Shown: one piece after another, positions 37,160 through 50,236 of the stretch
Numbering within the stretch: the first letter of the stretch is position 1
Layout: the number at the start of each line of letters is the position of its first letter
NCBI RefSeq assembly: GCF_050947875.1
Contig: NC_134572.1
Coordinates: 124,533,105-124,597,104 of the forward strand
Direction: 5' to 3'
Origin: Dermacentor variabilis
Lineage: Eukaryota > Arthropoda > Arachnida > Ixodida > Ixodidae
DNA length: 64,000 nt
Program-made: the position numbers and the translations under genes
The notes under the pieces: model-generated
Databases searched by the model: none
Told to the model about the DNA's origin: nothing
Seen by the model: only the letters and a program-made list of their open reading frames with translations

Positions 37160-38934
37160 TTAAAGGGCCCCTCGCCAGGCCACTCAGCAAATTTTTGTTA
37201 TACACTGGAAGCTGTTACGTGCCTTCTTGGGAACGGAACCCTCAAGAATTTCTCAAATTGGTTCATCAATTAAAGAGACACCAAAGGCAAATATTAAGTC
37301 AAGCTGAAGGGATAGATTAATACTTGAGAATCTCTAAGGCGTCAATATTATTGCGTACAGAGCCCTAACAATCGAGAAATTGAGGTAATTGCGGGACATG
37401 ATTAGAGACTCCTCCGGGAAATTCAAGTACTTGCCTATGACGAAAGCACTCCTCAGTTAAATTCTGTCGCTAGTACGCAACCACTGCTAGTACTCAACCA
37501 CTCGTTGCACAGAACATCCTTGTATTGTATTATAAGACGAAATAAAATGCTACTTGTCTAGTTCTATTTCATGTTTAGACAAAAGAACTCCTAGAAATTA
37601 CCCTTGGCAACGACGCGAGTGGTAGAATGGTTTCGCTTTCTCTCGACTCCGCGCCGCCCACGTTTTTGCGTTTCAGTAGTTATTGTGTAGCGCTGCGCTG
37701 GCTTTGCTGGCTTGCGAAACTCGCACAAACTGCAAGTAGCAGAGATTCCATGTGATGTCGCGGGATGCCTGAACGGTCTATGCCACTTGACCAAAAAGCA
37801 GCTCCAGCAGAGAATCTGCCGCTCTGTCTTTATCTGTCTTGGTTGGGTACTGCCGCCTGTCGGGTGCCGTTCTACTCACCGACTGCAGCAAGGGGCAGTG
37901 ATGACGTATACAACGTCACCACTACCCCGGTTGGGTGGCAGGAGATTTTAATTTCGAAAGAGGTATTCAGACCCTTCAGATGCAATTTTCTCGTAAACTA
38001 AGTCTTTTTTTTTTTTGGCGTGAAACAAGCGTTGCGAGGTTTCTGGAGTGGTATTTAAACAGTTCACGTCGACTTAGTGTCCCTTTAATAGCCGAGATAG
38101 AAATATTTCAGTGCCGCGAACCCGCGGTTTGAGGAGGCGAGTGTTACCGCCACCATAGACGCTCTCTTATTTGCCCAGTCTAGCCTCCGCAAGCTAAATT
38201 CCATCCCTGCGTTATCCGATACTGGAGCTGGAGGATCGCGTGATGCATACGTCACGGGGCCCGCCTTCTTTTTTTTCTCACTTTCTTGCTGCGCGGCACA
38301 TTTCCGCTGACGGTCGTGCGCGTGAGCTGTTGCGTTTGTCTTGTTTTGCGCAGCGCAAGATTTTGCGAGCTGTGCACGAGAACACCTGATTAGCGTTGCA
38401 AGTCAGTGCTACACGAGCACTGAGGCATGCGCAAACGAATCACAGAGCATGATCGCACGCTTTAACACGGTAGAAAATGACATAGTTTAGTTTTAAGCGC
38501 GCGCAACTGCGTGACGTGGGAACCAGCAGACGAAACGAAAGTACATCTCTCTTGCTGCGGTGCGAAGTAAAACAAAAACACGCTGACATTCGATTTGTGT
38601 GTATTATTATTTCTCTAAACTTTAATTCGTCTATTGAAACAACATATTACACAAATAACAGATGTCGCCTTGAATAACTCTCGGAGTGTCACATGCCCCT
38701 ATAAGTGACGTCATAGCATATACATGTGCGTAGGCGCACTTGCTGATGTATGTCATTTCCTCATCTTGGAGTGAGGCGCCCGCGAGGAGAAGGGCAAGGG
38801 GCGTTTAGTTTTAAATTTCAGCTCTTTCCGCGGCGTGCAGCGACAGAATTCTTAGCAGACACAATCATGAGCGCGTATTGTATGCACAACGCTTGTCACT
38901 TCAAAATTGTCAGACTTGGTGAGGGGCCCTTTAA
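37160..38934. mobile_element. TTAA-bounded inverted-repeat element, outer (1.78 kb)
   Basis: The left end TTAAAGGGCCCCTCGCCA is inverted at the right end TGGTGAGGGGCCCTTTAA, with one mismatch in 18. Both ends are bounded by TTAA. Removing the inner element leaves about 956 bp. No transposase was recognised, so it is nonautonomous. TTAA targets are typical of piggyBac, but the terminal sequence does not let me assign the family firmly. Confidence 0.65.
37270..38088. mobile_element. TTAA-bounded inverted-repeat element, inner (819 bp), nested
   Basis: The left end TTAAAGAGACACCAAAG is inverted at the right end CTTAGTGTCCCTTTAA (38073-38088). Both are bounded by TTAA, and the whole lies inside the outer element. 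The terminal sequence differs from that of the outer element, so this is a second family inserted into the first. Confidence 0.6.
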
Positions 38935-39092
38935 GAATAGCCAGAACCGAGACTTCAGCCATCTTTATTATGAATCAGTTTATTGTACACTTTTGAAAGG
39001 CATTAATATGAACAACAATTAGTACTTGCATTCTTATCATTTATGATATCAGACTTATGCTTCTTGTTTTGCTTTCTTTCTTCTATTTGTAG

Positions 39093-39116
39093 GAAGTGGG
39101 GAGCATCATTGGAAAA
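39093..39116 (+). CDS. PCBP: PCBP exon 2: 24-nt microexon in KH1
   Basis: The 24 nt encode EVGSIIGK, the segment leading into the KH1 GXXG loop and essentially invariant in PCBPs. The acceptor is TTCTATTTGTAG and the donor is AAA|GTAAGT. Both boundaries are phase 0, so skipping keeps the frame but removes the first part of the nucleic-acid-binding loop. Confidence 0.95.
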
Positions 39117-39938
39117 GTAAGTACAGCTTTCCCTTTTGTTGAGCGTAGAAAAAGGAAAGACGAATAGCTTTTCTAAAGCTATTCCTATTATATAGTTCCC
39201 TATTGTTATAAGTAGTATCTTATTGCAATCTTGTGTGCCCTGTGCAAAAGTGATAATTAAACCAAGAATTTCATAACAGCTAGTTCCCCCAGTCTTGTGC
39301 TTTATGTTTGGGTCTAAGTAGCCAGCTACATTCATTGCATGATTAGAAGATCTGGAACATAACCCCCACCCTTCAACTTTTTTTTTTTTTTGATTTGAGG
39401 CTGCCACTCATCTATTTTCTGGTGACTAATGCAGTTGCCCAAATACCTGCTTGAGCAATGCTCAAATTCTGTGTTTGAAATGTATTTCTTAAAAATAAAG
39501 TGTACCTTCAGGCAGCAGCAATAACTATATTAGAATAAAAAGAGGCTTGAAATATTTTGGTGTTGGCATATAAATTTTTTTCAGAAGTAAATATTAACTC
39601 TGTCATCAGGATACACTTGTTCAGTGCACTGTGGTTTAGAAATATATGCTGTTCTTTAACAAGGCAATCATCTAATTTGCATGGCAACCGTTTGTTTTAG
39701 TTTGTAGGCTACTCCACCAGTATTTTTATTCCCTTTCATTATTTACTGTTTTGAAAACGCTTTAACACGTTTGTTTCACCTTGAAATTAAATTTGAACAT
39801 TTTTCTTTGCTCCTGCAGGGTACTCATTATCTGCTCTATTAATAGCAAGAGTTAGCTTTTGTTGTGTACGAGGTGTTGGAATTCGGAAGTGTGCAACATG
39901 CTGTGATATGCTTCTTTGATGTTCCTTTATTATTGCAG
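39117..39938 (+). other. PCBP intron 2
   Basis: 822 nt, GTAAGT to TATTGCAG, AT-rich. Nothing recognised inside. Confidence 0.9.
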
Positions 39939-39971
39939 AAAGGGGACAACATAAAAAAGTTCAGAGAAGAG
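39939..39971 (+). CDS. PCBP: PCBP exon 3: 33-nt microexon in KH1
   Basis: 33 nt encode KGDNIKKFREE. Joined to exon 2 it completes the GKKG loop and the following helix. The acceptor is TATTGCAG and the donor GAG|GTGAGT, phase 0 on both sides. From memory, vertebrate PCBP genes also have 24- and 33-nt exons here, which would make this an ancient split; this needs checking. Confidence 0.95.
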
Positions 39972-40813
39972 GTGAGTTGCATAACTTTGTAGCACAACAT
40001 ATTTTCATGCTGCTTAGTTGGTGGTTCACCAGTCACCTTGTTATTGGATGCGTCTATTATTAGCTTTCCCCGTTAACTGAGCATCCATCTTGCATCCGTC
40101 TTCTGACTGAGCAATTAATTGCCTTGAGTAGTTCACTAGTTCACCATATGCTGAATCATATAAAAATTGGGACTTCCTGTGATTTCCTGCAGGAAATTCA
40201 AGAAGTCATAAGTGGGCTTCATGGTGTTTCTTTCTTTCTTTTTTTTTTTTTTACTGCAGAACAGTGGTCTTTTCCACACTGTGTGCCAATTCTGTCGGTT
40301 TTCTGTCCATGATTCATACTTCCTTGCCCATTGCCTTCCTTACTGAAGGCAGAGCATTGCAACACAGTCTTCATTTCTTGCCATTTCGTGGTGCACAAGG
40401 CAGTCATAAACCCACAGGTTGAAAGAAGTTAAGCGAAACTGGTGGCTGTTCACAGCCTGTGACGGTAATGTTGGCAGCTCTGCCCAAATCATTTGCACTT
40501 GGGGAAGAAGGAAAGTAACAAAATACTATTTCTCTGGCCTGATTTGTTTGTTCCTTAAATCTTCACTTTCGTTTCCTTGCATTACCCTCCTCTTCTTAGT
40601 GTAAGATGCAAGGATGCATGTTAAACAGTTGCTTGTATTTGCCACAATGCATAATGAGAAAAGAAAATCCTATAAAATAATTCCACTCTACATCATGCAG
40701 GAGCATCACCAATGCCTCTTAAAAACTTCCTTGTCATACATTACTGATTGTTAACCAGGAACTTCCACCTTCGATGTGGCCTGTTCAATCATCTGCAACC
40801 TGTTCCTTGCAGA

Positions 40814-41852
<1,039 letters not shown>

Positions 41853-42058
41853 TGAGGTGGTGCAAGTTCGTTGCTGTGATTAGCACAGTTGACCGGGATA
41901 ATTCACTTGGTTGCCAAATCACGGTGGGGTGAATGCTGTCTGTGTCCTGTTTTGATGGACAATGATATTAGCAAAAGAAGACTTGAAACAGACTTGAAAA
42001 TGAAGACAAAAAAAAAACAGAGCTGCCACATTCAGGAAACCGAAGGAAAATGCAAGTA

Positions 42059-43616
42059 CAGTACACTCCTTGTAAGACAAAATCGAAGGGACCATGAAAA
42101 TTTGTTCGTCTTATAAGAAGTTCATCTTATCAGAAGAATAATTGGTGACATGACCAGGTGTATACAAATATCTTGCTTCAAAACGGTAAGTGAAGTAGAC
42201 TTAAAAGGGGGGGAATGGCATGAAAAGCTTTTATTTAGCTGAACTTAATAGAAAACTGTTTTTAAGTGGTGCTCATGCTTGGTTTCATCCAGTCCTTGAT
42301 GGATGTTTGGCGCTTCTGTGCAAATAAGTGAGCAGCCACAAACGATGTCATCCTACCTGATGACCTTAAAAATCCTTCTGTGCTTTCATGCTGCTGAAAC
42401 AAGTTCACTAGGGAGTTAAAGCAGGCACCTGCCGCCCCACAGGTCATTGGTGCAGGATCTGAGCTAGCGAAAATACGAAGGAGCATGCTGAGCGTGCGAC
42501 AAAGCAACACAACCTAGAGGAAAGTCTAGGTGACATTGAGTGAAGTATGGAAGGACAAACGAGGTGAAGCGCCACGGAGGAGGAAGGAAGGCGGAGGCGT
42601 GCTTGGCTGACCTCCTCAGGCAGTTGCTACAGGTTTTGTTTGCGACATGTAACCTGGTTCATCTCGTGATAACATCATCCTTGCGCGCCATACACTGTAT
42701 GTGTGAAGGAAAGCGTGCGACTGTGAGCCGGCCATGTCAGCTCAATCTCACATGCGCAGAAGAGGAAAAGGGAAGGCACCATCTTCCATCGCGCACATAG
42801 CACCGGGGAGGAGAGGGAGGTGGTCTTGTACTTCGGCCACACGTGGTCGCCCGGGCTTTATCTTGAATGCCATCTGTCTTGGGGGCAGAGTCTAGGGGTC
42901 GGATGGCTCGTAGCTTTGCGTGCACTATGTTCTCACCGCTCAGTTCACATTGAAGCAATAGACAGTGCGAAGGTCACTTCACTCGCCGCTGCTTCCGCGA
43001 TTCCTCACGCCAGCATTTTGACAGCAGGTGTCCGTGGTTATTGAGTGTGATGTGTTCATGTTGGCCTGTGTGCACTCACATCATTCTCGTTAATTTAGTT
43101 AGTAAGTGAATGTTTACGAAGGGGCATTCTACTGCGGCGGCTGCTGCGTATGGCGCGGCCGCACGAGCCCTGTGTTGAATACGATCTGCGATGCGGACAG
43201 TCGAGGCACATAGAGTGATGATAGTTTCGTATGCGCTATGTAGCACACATATGCTTGTGCATCACCTGCATTCACGAAGTGGAACATCACTGTCTGTTTT
43301 TGTTTCCTCCTATTGTTTTCGCCTCTGTCTGCGGGCGATGTGAGCTGCACGCCTCCAGTAGGGTGCCTCAATGCGCACCCCCGGGTGCTGCGCATCGAGG
43401 CACCCTAGCCTCCAAGATCTGTGCACCCTAGCCTCCAAGATCTGTAGGGGTCACTCTGAATGTTCATTTTAACCGAAGAGCATGTCTGAGGTGGCCCGTC
43501 TTAAGCAGATTTTTTTTTTTGCATTGAGTCTATGGAAAACCAAACAAACGTTCCCATGTTGTTCGTTATATGCAACATTTCGGCTTAACCGAGTTCAACT
43601 TAATGAGAGTTCGCTG
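42059..43616. mobile_element. Probable TA-flanked inverted-repeat element, decayed (1.56 kb)
   Basis: The left end CAGTACACTCCTTGTAAG and inverted right end CAGCGAACTCTCATTAAG are flanked by TA. Similarity of the arms is moderate. No transposase was recognised. Its interior is more CpG-rich than its surroundings, suggesting imported sequence. Confidence 0.4.
43400..43445. repeat. 23-bp tandem duplication
   Basis: GCACCCTAGCCTCCAAGATC followed by TGT is present twice in direct succession (43400-43422 and 43423-43445). It adjoins an imperfect hairpin with arms GGGTGCCTCAATGCGCAC and its inverse (about 43360-43408). Confidence 0.9.
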
Positions 43617-45427
43617 TAACTGAAAGCTGATTTGCTATGTTGGGGTATTATGAAACAAAAGTGAACTGAACTACGCACTTGCATATGTAATATGGGTCAC
43701 TGCTAGCATCTGTCATGTAATGTAGTTGTACAATAATCAGCTACATGAGACGTATTATGTGTAACTCTTACTTCAAAATATGATTCCTGACTTTTGCTCA
43801 CATGAGTGAATGTACAAATGCATAGGTAGTCTTTACATAATATTGTCACAATTTGTTCTAGCACCATAGAATGACATAACAGTTTATGGTTCTGACTGCA
43901 GTGCATACATTTGAGTAATTACCAGGCCAGTTTAATGGGTGTTGCACTAGTGTCATAGTATGGAAAGTGAAACAAGAAAACCACACTGGGTCGCTCAATA
44001 GAGCATGAATGGCAACCCTTTGCTTTTCATTTTGCATCAATCCAGAGAAGCAAAGTGTGCTGCAAAGGCCATTTTGCAGCACTGATTTTATCAAAAAATT
44101 ATGTTGATGATACAGTTGTGGGCAGGTTTTCTTCAATGATAGTTTACTACTATCAAGCATAGCTTGGTTTTAGTATGCATTTTACAAGTTCTTGTGCTGT
44201 TGGAGTGTACCCCCTGCATTACTATGGCTTTTGTAAAGCCTCTCCACTTTTAACAAAATACTTAACTCTTAAGGCTTGAAGAATACTATACTCGGGAAAC
44301 AGCAAAAGGCAAGAGAAATAAGTTGATACTCTAGTGTGTGAAAGCTGGATATGAAGGGATATAAGATGTAGGATATAGGTTCTAGTGAAGCTTAGTACAG
44401 AGTGAAAGGCTGGATATGGAAGAGGAAGAAACAAGTCATGGAGGTTTTCCAGAGGACAGAATATAGAAGGTGGTTGCCTTAACACACTGCTCTGGATGAG
44501 ACATGGGAGTGAGGATAACTGCTAGTGTATGTGACGTGACTGCTTTTAGCACTTGGGTTGCTTTATGACACACCTGTGCTCACTCCCAGACTAACCTGAA
44601 TGCATGTACACTCGGCCACAAAATATTGCGGCACGCACAAGTGTGTGGCCGCACTCCGTGGAGCACCAGAGTAGCTGCGGCGGTCGCACATTGGTGCATA
44701 CCTGTGCAGGTTAGGTGCCGCGACGCCTGGAGGCATGGCTTGGTGTCATCCGATATGATGTCTGGGCAGACTGACAGATGTTTACAGGAGTCGATGATGC
44801 AGCGTACTGGACTCGCGGGAGTGAAACTGCCGTCCTTTCACATGCAGTACACAAGAAATGCAAGGCTGGCTTGTCCCGACAGCGACGTGTTGCTTTACCA
44901 CATTGAAACACAGGCTCTATGCGTCTGAACGCAAGTCACCAGCTCTAGGCACCAAACAAATATCAGTCACTACCTCTAAGCATAACCTTGCCTGAACAAG
45001 GTTGCTTCATTGTGTGATCACACTGTCTGAACTGGCGCTCCATGAAGCTGCAATATTTTGGGGATGAGTGTACCTTGCTCGACCTGTGAGCCACTTACAA
45101 GCCAGTCAACTCTCTTTTGTGTTGGGTTCCAGACAGCCTTCTAATGAACTGCTGCTATATCTGGCAAGCACTCTATGTATGAAGCCTAATTTTAGGCAGA
45201 CAATGATGTACATCTTCTTCATGTGTCACTGTAGATGTTTACTGCAATTTATGCTAAGTACTGTGAATATTCTTGCACCAACACTGTGTTAGCCATCGCT
45301 GTCACTTCTTTTGCACTTTGTATGTAACTGCTGTTATTTTGCACATTTTTTATTGTTTATGTTGTGAGCTGTTTCTATTCATGTTGTTGCACCTTGGCTG
45401 GAGTTGAAAGTTGAACTCCTTTCTTAA

Positions 45428-46778
<1,351 letters not shown>

Positions 46779-46895
46779 TCCCCTCCAAAGGGAGCGACAA
46801 TACCGTACCGTCCAAAGCCAGCCATGCCACCAGTGATATTTGCAGGCGGTCAAGCCTACACGGTTCAAGGGCAATATGCAATTCCACATCCTGAT
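46779..46895 (+). CDS. PCBP: PCBP exon 7: linker between KH2 and KH3
   Basis: 117 nt, 39 codons, beginning SPPKGATIPYRPKP and ending AYTVQGQYAIPHPD. The last part matches the vertebrate linker AYTIQGQYAIPQPD. The linker is shorter than in vertebrates. The donor is GAT|GTGAGC, phase 0. Confidence 0.94.
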
Positions 46896-49054
46896 GTGAG
46901 CATCTTCGGCAACTCGACACTTCCCATCTCTGTGCTCAGGAACCATGAAGTCCTACTGTTTTTTTTTCGTTGTTTTTTTTTTAGGGGTGATGCACTTGTG
47001 CTTGCATCACATGGCTTTTCTTTCTGTGTTTCATACCCTACTAAAATAAAATCTGTATGCTTCACTATAATTCTGCATGTTTTTCATAATGATTACAAAG
47101 GAAGGATGAGGAATCAATGCAGAGTAGGTGTATTTATGTACAAGTTGTGTGAAAAACATGCATAAATTTGAGAGTGCATACGAAAGCTTTTCAGTAGGGT
47201 ATCCACTGATTAATCGAGGGTTCCCAAGTCCTTGCGACTCTTGTTAAGATATTAAAAATTGCTTCTTTGATGAGAAAGTTGTGCGCGGTTGAAAAAGCAC
47301 TTTACCAGTAAATGCTATAACGAAAGAAACGGTTTCGAGCAAAACATCCTTCTGTGCTACCGTGCAGGCTTTCAAGCCAAGCAACCCATGTAAGCTCACT
47401 TCTAAAGTGCTCTTGGGCACAATTTGTTGATATCATTTTGCCGCTTGTCTTGTGTGTTTGTGAATGTGCTCGCGTCGAGAAGTCGTCCGATTTCGCACTG
47501 TAGTGAAAGCAACACCGGCGCACTCCATTTTCTGTACCTCCTATCCTTGCCTCTCTCAATGTCACCTTCTGTCAACTTATTCCCGCGGCACTGTAAAGTG
47601 CTCCTGTTATGTTTCTTTTATTTGCATAAAAGAGGAAGCAAAAAAAAGAAAGAAAGAGACGAGAAAGAAGCCCACTATCAGGGGATTCCTTTATTTCACT
47701 CATCTCCGTCAGGCTTTCCTGTCTTATCAGTCCTGCAATGGAGCTATCACTTGCTGTTATATCCCTTCTCAACTGGAGCTAGCTACACTGTCTTAAAGCA
47801 TTGAGGGAGCGTGTAAACCATAGCAAGAAAAAAACCGTAGTGAGAAAAAAAAATTCTATTTTTGATCTATCTCATATTAGCGGGCTCTGAGACACGTCTT
47901 CACATAAATACACCAGTCTCGACTAGTCTCGCAGGATATCTTTAGTGAGAATTTCTGCACGGTTGTTTAGCATCTTAATTGTTTTCTACTCAGAAAGAAG
48001 GCAGTGTTTGAGGACACTAACAGTCAGCTTGTGATCTTAAACTAACCGGAATTTTCTGACCTTGCCACACCCAACCACCTACCAACCCATACCTGACATC
48101 CTACCTAGTGCGCACACAGCACACAGTTTCACTTGTTTTAGCCTAGAACGGCTGCCACCGAGCTTGATGGGTGCTACGCCACAAAAGTTTTATGCATGAC
48201 GTGGCCAGCAGCTTACCGTTAATTGTTGCATTTGCAAGAAGCTTCTTAATGCTGAAGAAGTGCACAGTTTACGTATAGAGTTATCATCAAATAGAAGGAT
48301 TGGTTGCTTTTCAAAGTGTTGTTTTGTGCTTCAACGTTGAAAATTGAACTGATGAATATGCGTGAGGCTATGTTTACGTACATATCGTACATCAGGAGCT
48401 CATCAGGTGTATTAGTGGCTGAACAGTGAGAGTGTGACTATAAGAGCAGCATTTGGAGCTTAACTAACGTGCGCAGACTGGGTTTCACTTTCAGTTCATG
48501 TGCATTTCTTTAGCTTAGGTTACAGCAGCCTTTGGTTATTTGACCACAACACACAATGAAGAGAAGTTCATGCTGTGGCCCACCAGTATTGGCTACAAAC
48601 ATCTTTCCACACTGTTTCACAAACTTTTTTGCGTGGCACCCTGTGGACATGAGTAGCCCGCAAGTCTACTCTCACGTTGTGTCTCTGCTCGGGACTCCTT
48701 TTCTTTTTTTTTTTTCGCTTATGAGCCTGAATAGTGTAGGCAGTAGCCCCTCGTTCCAGGCTCCCGTGCGCCGTCCCCGGCCCGGGATTTAAGCCGCGTG
48801 GCCCCCTGTGTGCGAGGAGGAGATGCCGCGAGAAGAACACCAAGTGAGGAGGACGCCTATTAATGACTGCTCCCCGGTCCCCTTCCTTCTTTTTTTCTTC
48901 TTCTTTTTCCCCGTGATGGTGGGCTTCTCTTTCCCTCTGCCTCCTCCGACTGCAGCCGGGCTCAGTGCCGGCCCCCGCCGCCTCCAATATGGCAGGCGTC
49001 AAACAGGCGACCAACCTGTCGTGCCCCTCGTGTTTCTTTGTTCCCGCCCCGCAG
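46896..49054 (+). other. PCBP intron 7
   Basis: 2.2 kb. AT-rich at first, then CpG-rich from about 48.7 kb up to exon 8. No coding or mobile sequence was recognised. The acceptor is TTGTTCCCGCCCCGCAG. Confidence 0.85.
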
Positions 49055-49340
49055 CTGACCAAACTGCACCAGCTGGCTTTGCAGCATGCTCCGCTGCTGC
49101 CCGGACACAGCGTCGGGGCCATCAACCCGCAAGGTGAGAGGCTGCAGTTGCTGGTCGACCCCTCCCACACCCGACACCTCCATCCCACCCAACGCCGACC
49201 ACCGCCTGTGACCCCCTTCCGAGCACTCCCCCTTCTGTGGCTCTCCAGTTGCGAAGCACCGGGAGCGTCCTCCCCCCCTGACTGCGCAGTGGCGGCGGCG
49301 GCAGCAGCTTCGCGCTGCACAGAGCTCAAGCTTGGCAGAT
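48760..49340. promoter_or_regulatory. CpG-rich pocket around exon 8
   Basis: A short GC/CpG-rich block in an otherwise AT-rich half of the window, covering exon 8 and its flanks. It could be an intragenic CpG island with promoter activity or simply GC-rich splicing context. The sequence alone does not decide. Confidence 0.3.
49055..49133 (+). CDS. PCBP: PCBP exon 8: linker (LTKLHQLA)
   Basis: 79 nt: LTKLHQLALQHAPLLPGHSV then GAINPQ plus one base. LTKLHQLA directly follows PHPD as in vertebrate PCBPs (PQPDLTKLHQLA). The donor is CAAG|GTGAGAG, phase 1, which fits the two bases opening exon 9 (G|CG = Ala). Read-through at the donor stays open for about 75 codons. Confidence 0.9.
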
Positions 49341-50066
49341 GCATTGAGAGGAAGGCGTGAATATGATGGCAGGATAGCCTTTCGAGAATTCTTGGCGTTT
49401 CAGAGGCCGAAGGTCTAAGAGCCTTGTCACAGGCTTCTCAATGAGAGTTTTTGTTAGCCATGGGCTTATGACGAGTATCTGAAGACCAGTGAAAGATTGT
49501 GAGACTCAAAGAACAAGGTGGCTTGTGCAGGAGGAGACAGTACAACGTGAGAGCGACGCACTTGGTTGCAGACTCGTCTGTATCGCTTGCAGCAGTGGTT
49601 ATTGAACTAGTGCAGCTTCTGTAGTCGCATCAGCAAATGCTGCCCTTAGTCCTCAACTCTTCTAGGCTTGATGGTATCATTCGTGGCAGGGATGGATGAC
49701 AAGCTTTTATAGCTGGTTCTCATAACTCTTCATGGTCAATATGTGTATGCTTCATGATGTAAGTGTACATCCTACTGCGCGTGAGGCCAAATCTGTTACT
49801 GGGTACTGTGGCAACACCCTTGCGGCATTGTTGGCACTGTAAGGCTCTGGAAGGTAAGGGCTGCTGTGATCTTCTTCATTCTCAGAGGCTTCATTGCACC
49901 GGCGATGCAAGCCAGGTACTCAATAAATGGCTCAGGGTCATCTCCACCCACACCACTTGCAATTATGGCACAAAGGCATTCAGGACTATTGTTTAATGCT
50001 TAGTTGCCAGCCTAGTGGGTCCTATCAGCTATTTTTTCTTTCGTAAAGTAGAAGTGCTTCAGTTAT

Positions 50067-50236
50067 ACGATCGAACCTTGTTATTCGCATCTAACATGAA
50101 AATGGCATTGCTTCATCTAATATTCCATATTAGCGCGCACACACTGATGTCAGCACAATAGAATTAAGTTTGTAGGTTTACCTCATTATATACAATAGTT
50201 CACTTATTCATGTTCATCATATTGAGGTTTGACTAT
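50067..50236. mobile_element. Decayed small inverted-repeat element
   Basis: The left arm ATCGAACCTTGTTATTC-like and the right arm ATTGAGGTTTGACTAT-like are imperfect inverses resembling the CAGT..AACCTCGTTA ends of the 59.5-kb element. Confidence 0.3.

Larger units (their letters stand above)
17613..39092 (+). other. PCBP intron 1 (21.5 kb)
   Basis: The intron is bounded by GTGAGT and TTTGTAG. Its first 18 kb is CpG-rich with many simple repeats. It holds a 168-bp MITE, an LTR retrotransposon relic, LINE 3' ends, two SINEs, a possible Penelope-like segment, several C-runs of 13-19 nt, and nested TTAA-bounded elements near the 3' end. No convincing alternative coding first exon was found. 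The GC-rich open frames at 25.4-35.4 kb on both strands translate to low-complexity Arg/Ser/Pro/Ala-rich sequence. Confidence 0.85.

Noticed and set aside
48808..49137. Alternative frame over exon 8 as a separate gene
   Set aside because: The exon 8 frame (LTKLHQLA) is clearly the conserved one; the other frame is a shadow.
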